A DNA stretch of 64,000 bases from IMG/VR virus record IMGVR_UViG_3300009154_002711, positions 62,001 to 126,000 of that record, one strand, 5' to 3'. The translations under genes were made by a program, and so were the position numbers. Origin of the DNA: a virus. Shown here one piece after another: positions 60,161 to 64,000 of this stretch. Each line of letters opens with the position of its first letter. Position 1 is the first letter of the stretch. The notes under the pieces were generated by a model that saw only the letters and a program-made list of their open reading frames with translations, was not told the DNA's origin and searched no databases.

Positions 60161-61225
60161 ATGGTAGCAACAACATTATTAGATCAATTAGGCACAGATA
60201 TTAATTGGGACGGCGATATAGGGATAATAACTAGAGATACTACAAGTGGTTATATAGATTTAACCTCATTAGTAAGCTTAGTAAAAGGCCCCGTAACAAA
60301 CTACGTATATGTATACCAAGTAATAACAATAACCCCTACCAGTACATATTTAGGAATTATCAACGCGGCTATACAGAACTGTAATTATGAAGTTATTAAT
60401 GATTACTCTTTAGTTGACGGTAATAATAACCCTATACTTTCAGTAATAGCCGATAATATAACTACAACTAGTAGTTTAACCTTGACACTAAATCTGGTAG
60501 CTGCAGCATATACAACTCCAAGTTATACAGTTAAATTACTTGGTAGTACTGGCAATGATATTACATCTCAATTCACAATTAATATTGGAGTTGTTAATCA
60601 GGAAGTAATCTTACAGCAGCCCATAACTATAACCGCTTTAAGTAGTCAGAACATAGTTGGAAACATTAATATACTTACAAGTAACTTTCAGTACGGCGCC
60701 TATATGATTAATGCTATTAATAACTACACTTATATTAGTGATACGTTAACTAATACTCCAGTAACAGTTAACTTATATATTAAAAACGCAATAGCAAAGA
60801 CTTTAACTTATACATTACAAATAGTAGATACGCAAGCTTATACAATAGTAGATTTATTAACTATAAGTGGATTAGAGAATCTAGATAAAGCTTTATTAAG
60901 GCGGCTAAATACACCACAAACATATATAGGTAGATTCATAGGAAGTATAGATGGATTAAGAACAGTAGACTTTAACTATGGTAATAGTTTGTATAATATC
61001 TTAAGTGAGCCACAAAGCGCAGCTAATTTCACAGATATACAGAATAGTATACGGAATGCATTATTAGCAGATCTTAGAGTAAGTACTGTTGATGTAAGTT
61101 TAACCTCACCAGCTCCAAGTAATGGACAGTTATTAATAAATATAAACTATGCCATTAGTGGAACCAATTCAACCAAGAATTTAGTTATTGGTTTTAATGG
61201 TAATAGTTTTGTAACAGTTTCATAG
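60161..61225 (+). CDS. Baseplate wedge protein with gp25/W-like C-terminus, 354 aa
   Basis: The C-terminal 130 residues follow the gp25/GpW pattern: LDKALLRRLNTPQTYIGRFI, a YGNSLYNILSEP helix, IQNSIRNALLADLRVSTVDV and a final strand pair. The N-terminus (LLDQLGTDINWDGDIGIITR) also looks like a gp25-type start. It would join the wedge to the sheath. Promoter-like TATAATACATTATA lies upstream. Confidence 0.6.
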   Translation: MVATTLLDQLGTDINWDGDIGIITRDTTSGYIDLTSLVSLVKGPVTNYVYVYQVITITPTSTYLGIINAAIQNCNYEVINDYSLVDGNNNPILSVIADNITTTSSLTLTLNLVAAAYTTPSYTVKLLGSTGNDITSQFTINIGVVNQEVILQQPITITALSSQNIVGNINILTSNFQYGAYMINAINNYTYISDTLTNTPVTVNLYIKNAIAKTLTYTLQIVDTQAYTIVDLLTISGLENLDKALLRRLNTPQTYIGRFIGSIDGLRTVDFNYGNSLYNILSEPQSAANFTDIQNSIRNALLADLRVSTVDVSLTSPAPSNGQLLININYAISGTNSTKNLVIGFNGNSFVTVS

Positions 61226-61237
61226 GAGTATAAATTA

Positions 61238-62305
61238 ATGGTAGATTTTTTAACATATGATCAAATGTTTAGTGGTGTTGAGAATAACTTAAAGACTCAA
61301 GCACAACCACTAACAGATTTTAACCAAGGGGCTGGACTAAGAATGCTAGTCCAAGCATTTGTAGCCACATTAAGTTTAAGAGAAACAAGATTAACTGAAT
61401 TGCAGAAGTCCTTTTATATCAAGACTGCAACAGGCACAGATTTAGATAATAGATTAGCTGACTTTGATTTCTATAGAATAGGTGGTAGTTATAGCACAGG
61501 AGCAATAACTATAAGCGGTACTGGTATTAGCGGCAGTATTACTATTCCTGCTAATAGTCTATTAATAGATCCTAATACTCAATACAGATATAGAACTAGT
61601 GATTTAGTATCCCTCTCTAATAACATATCTAAGACAGTTAATGTAACTGCAGAAGCAGAAGGATTCCTGAGTAATCAAAGTGTCGGAACTTCATTAAGCT
61701 TTGTTTCGTATCCCACAATAACCGCTACGGTAAGCACAGCTATAACCGCAGGTAATATTACAGAAACAGATGCAGGATTTGTGCAAAGATTCATTAGTTA
61801 TATAACTTCATTATCTAAATCTACTAAAGATGCAATCTTAAGTAGTGTACTCGGGGTTTCCGGAGTAGTAAGTGCTTATGTAGATAATATAACTAGTGTT
61901 CCCGGGGCATTTAATGTATATATAGATGATGGCAATGGCACAGCTAGTCAAAGCTTATTAGATTCAGTAGCTACGGCAGTTGGAACTGTAAGCGCTGCGG
62001 GAACTTATTATACTGTAAAGGCTATTACACAAGTACCAATAGTAGTAACTCTTACAGTTAAAACTACTAATACTTTAGATACTAATTTATTAAGTAACAT
62101 AACTACTAATCTAACCACATTATCTAACAGTTTAGTAATAGGGCAGACCTTATATTTAAGTCAGATACAACAAGCTGTAATGAATACTACAAGTACTTCT
62201 AGTGTTATCTTAAATGCTACTATTAGTTCACCTCTTACAGATACTATAATAGATAATACTAAGATTATTAGATTTAGTAGTATAGGAGTAAGTTATGCAA
62301 GCTAG
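61238..62305 (+). CDS. Baseplate J-like protein (Mu gp47 family), 355 aa
   Basis: PLTDFNQGAGLRMLVQAFVA then TGTDLDNRLADFDFYRIGGS, SITIPANSLLIDPNTQYRYR, AEAEGFLSNQSVGTSL and GVVSAYVDNITSVPGAFNVY follow the order of J-like proteins. AGGAGTATAAATTA precedes the ATG. Confidence 0.82.
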   Translation: MVDFLTYDQMFSGVENNLKTQAQPLTDFNQGAGLRMLVQAFVATLSLRETRLTELQKSFYIKTATGTDLDNRLADFDFYRIGGSYSTGAITISGTGISGSITIPANSLLIDPNTQYRYRTSDLVSLSNNISKTVNVTAEAEGFLSNQSVGTSLSFVSYPTITATVSTAITAGNITETDAGFVQRFISYITSLSKSTKDAILSSVLGVSGVVSAYVDNITSVPGAFNVYIDDGNGTASQSLLDSVATAVGTVSAAGTYYTVKAITQVPIVVTLTVKTTNTLDTNLLSNITTNLTTLSNSLVIGQTLYLSQIQQAVMNTTSTSSVILNATISSPLTDTIIDNTKIIRFSSIGVSYAS

Positions 62306-63404
62306 TAATTTAATAGATACCGATTATCTAACAGCAGACTTTCTACAAGCAGTTAAGTATTACATACCTACAAACACTAGTTTTAGTTGGTTTGATATTA
62401 CTACACCTCAATTAGATTCTCTACTAACAAGTCTTGCAGAAACCTTTGCTAAACAAGAAGAGCGAAGATTACTACTAAGATTTAATACTTTATTAGAATA
62501 TGCTAAAGCTTCTGATTTAGATACATTAGCTGCAGACTTTAATATAACCCGGCTAGCAGATGAGACTGATGCTAAGTTCTATAGCCGAGTAAAGTTATAT
62601 ATCTTAGGTGAAAGATGTACAGTAAGTGGTATTAGTGCATTTATAAAATCAATTGGTTATTTAGATACAGAGTTTACTATTACAGAAAGCTGGAGAAGTC
62701 TTAAACCGGTTGATGGTGATGTAGGAGTTGTAAGTCCTAAACGAGATGGCTTTAGAGCTGACTATGATATTACTCCATATGGAAATACTATTCAGCCAGG
62801 ATATATACAAATAGCTTTAGTTACTCCCAGTACAGATGATCCCAGATATGAATCCTTATTAGAACTACTTAATTTAGTTGTAGCAAGTGGAGTCAAAGTA
62901 ACATTTACAATGCTTAATCTTAGTATTCTATCAAATACTTTAAACACATTTACTATTACAACTACTCCAACAGTAATTATAAATACAGAAGAAGCAGACA
63001 TATTTACTAATGAGTTTAGTGCAGAGTTTGCTAGTCAGACTAATAACTTAAATATCTATATGTTTGATTCTGTAACTCCAATAACTGCCACTATAACTAG
63101 TGGGGATTATATCAAAACATTTACACTTAGTTTAGATAGAACAAACTTGCCAGATACAGTTACATTTAGCGCACAAGGATTACCTGCCGGGGCTAGTGCT
63201 AGTTTTACTCCTATGACTACAAATGGGAATACCACAACAGTTACATTAACTTTTAGTCCTGGAACTGCCACAGGTACTTATCCAATAGTATTAATAGCAA
63301 ATGCAGGAAACAAACAAGCACAGATAAATGTAAATGTAACCAGAACTGGTGGAACTTTAACAGGACAACCAATGGGATTATTACTAGCATTCACTTATAG
63401 TTAA
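62295..63404 (+). CDS. Mu gp48-like tail protein with C-terminal Ig-like domain, 369 aa
   Basis: Residues 1-190 resemble the J-neighbour family (LASLAETFAKQEERRLLLRF-type helix, then RLADETDAKFYSRVKLYILG then ERCTVSGISAF). Residues 260-355 are a beta-sandwich (FSAQGLPAGASASFTPM then TLTFSPGTATGTYPIVLIAN). The start overlaps the previous stop by 11 bases. Confidence 0.65.
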   Translation: MQASNLIDTDYLTADFLQAVKYYIPTNTSFSWFDITTPQLDSLLTSLAETFAKQEERRLLLRFNTLLEYAKASDLDTLAADFNITRLADETDAKFYSRVKLYILGERCTVSGISAFIKSIGYLDTEFTITESWRSLKPVDGDVGVVSPKRDGFRADYDITPYGNTIQPGYIQIALVTPSTDDPRYESLLELLNLVVASGVKVTFTMLNLSILSNTLNTFTITTTPTVIINTEEADIFTNEFSAEFASQTNNLNIYMFDSVTPITATITSGDYIKTFTLSLDRTNLPDTVTFSAQGLPAGASASFTPMTTNGNTTTVTLTFSPGTATGTYPIVLIANAGNKQAQINVNVTRTGGTLTGQPMGLLLAFTYS

Positions 63405-63416
63405 AGGATATTTAAC

Positions 63417-64000
63417 ATGACAGATACAATAAGAACACAGACAGATTTACTAAGCTTATTCGCCGCAGCACAAACTCCGGGATCTATTAATTCTCAAGAT
63501 ATGAGGGATACAATTGTTACATTATTTAATAGAGGTCGCCAGATCTTATTATCTAACGTAACCTATTATGTTAGAACAGATGGTAATGATAGTAATAGTG
63601 GTTTAGGTAATGATGCAGGCAGCGCTTTCCTCACAGTTAATCAATTTATAAATACTGTAACCACCTTAGAGTTAAATGGGTATACAGTAACCTGTCAATT
63701 AGCTGATGGAACTTATACAGTACCTATAGTATTAAAGGATTATAATAGTCGGGGTTCAGTAGTAATCCAAGGAAATATCAGTAATGCTTCTAGTGTAATA
63801 ATCCAAACTACTAATGCTGATTGTATTAGTGCTACTAATATTCAAAGCGCCTACACTATTCAATATGTAAAGCTAAGCACAATAACTTATGGTAGTTGTA
63901 TTAGATTAGATAATAGTGTCTTGAATATTAATAACTTGAATTACGGAACTGCAGTAACTGCGCATAATATGTTAACCAAGCATTCTATATTAAATTGTGG
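63417..64000 (+). CDS. Tail fibre/spike, partial (5' end only)
   Basis: AAAGGATATTTAAC precedes the ATG. After an N-terminal helix, YYVRTDGNDSNSGLGNDAGS then AFLTVNQF opens a right-handed beta-helix as in pectate-lyase-like tail spikes. The gene runs beyond the right edge. Confidence 0.7.
   Translation, partial: MTDTIRTQTDLLSLFAAAQTPGSINSQDMRDTIVTLFNRGRQILLSNVTYYVRTDGNDSNSGLGNDAGSAFLTVNQFINTVTTLELNGYTVTCQLADGTYTVPIVLKDYNSRGSVVIQGNISNASSVIIQTTNADCISATNIQSAYTIQYVKLSTITYGSCIRLDNSVLNINNLNYGTAVTAHNMLTKHSILNC

Overview
The window looks like part of the genome of a large contractile-tailed phage (myovirus), most likely infecting a cyanobacterium. The phage assignment rests on portal, protease/scaffold, major capsid, tail sheath, tail tube, hub, spike, PAAR tip, gp25-like, J-like and fibre genes that sit together in the right half. 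The cyanobacterial host is an inference from a cyanobacterial-style TnpB, a LOV photoreceptor, and a small four-cysteine C-terminal cassette of the kind seen in cyanobacterial hypothetical proteins.

Left half (about 1-19.5 kb). All genes are on the minus strand, with moderate GC. It holds about 38 mostly small, unrecognised genes of early or host-takeover type. From 1 to about 6.2 kb many genes overlap by a GTGA or ATGA stop-start, with structured intergenic RNA in several gaps, including a tRNA-like T-arm structure near 5.0 kb and a GC-rich 275-base gap at 6.2-6.5 kb. At 6.5-9.3 kb lies a 935-residue single-chain RNA polymerase with a DFDGD catalytic loop, preceded in the same transcription unit by an Ala/Lys-rich basic protein. 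From about 10 to 19.5 kb nearly every gene sits in its own cassette: a terminator hairpin of the form GTCG...CGAC with a T-rich tail, a leader hairpin, a Shine-Dalgarno site, then the gene. The cassette genes include a 2H phosphoesterase that could be an anti-defence factor, three proteins with a shared Cys cassette, two pairs of paralogues, tiny membrane peptides and one exported peptide.

Junction (19.5-20.5 kb). Base composition falls to AT-rich and the plus strand begins to be used. The first plus-strand gene encodes a LOV blue-light sensor domain whose flavin-contacting residues keep the spacing known from plant LOV2, joined to a coiled coil and a C-terminal membrane helix.

Right half (20.5-64 kb). 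A 3183-residue minus-strand protein combines an N-terminal phospholipase-D-like (HKD) region with a second RNA-polymerase DYDGD motif and Gly/Ala-rich hydrophobic C-terminal segments. It is probably a virion-packaged polymerase. Divergent from it runs the plus-strand structural operon. It starts with a gene carrying a textbook -1 frameshift site (T TTT TTC) and continues through portal, a flavodoxin-like reductase, an InPase-domain protein, protease/scaffold, capsid, neck genes, a decorated sheath and an expanded family of tail-tube-like proteins. A TnpB-only insertion element (48.7-50.0 kb) interrupts the order before the baseplate hub, spike and wedge genes. A short minus-strand operon within the baseplate region carries a wedge/tip PAAR protein, a fibre, a 29-residue holin candidate and a GH19 endolysin.

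Working model: the small polymerase transcribes from the host cytoplasm, the giant polymerase is injected with the DNA, and light or redox input through the LOV protein could influence infection. This model is inference only; the domain calls are read directly from conserved motifs. No terminase, DNA polymerase or tape-measure gene was recognised in the window.
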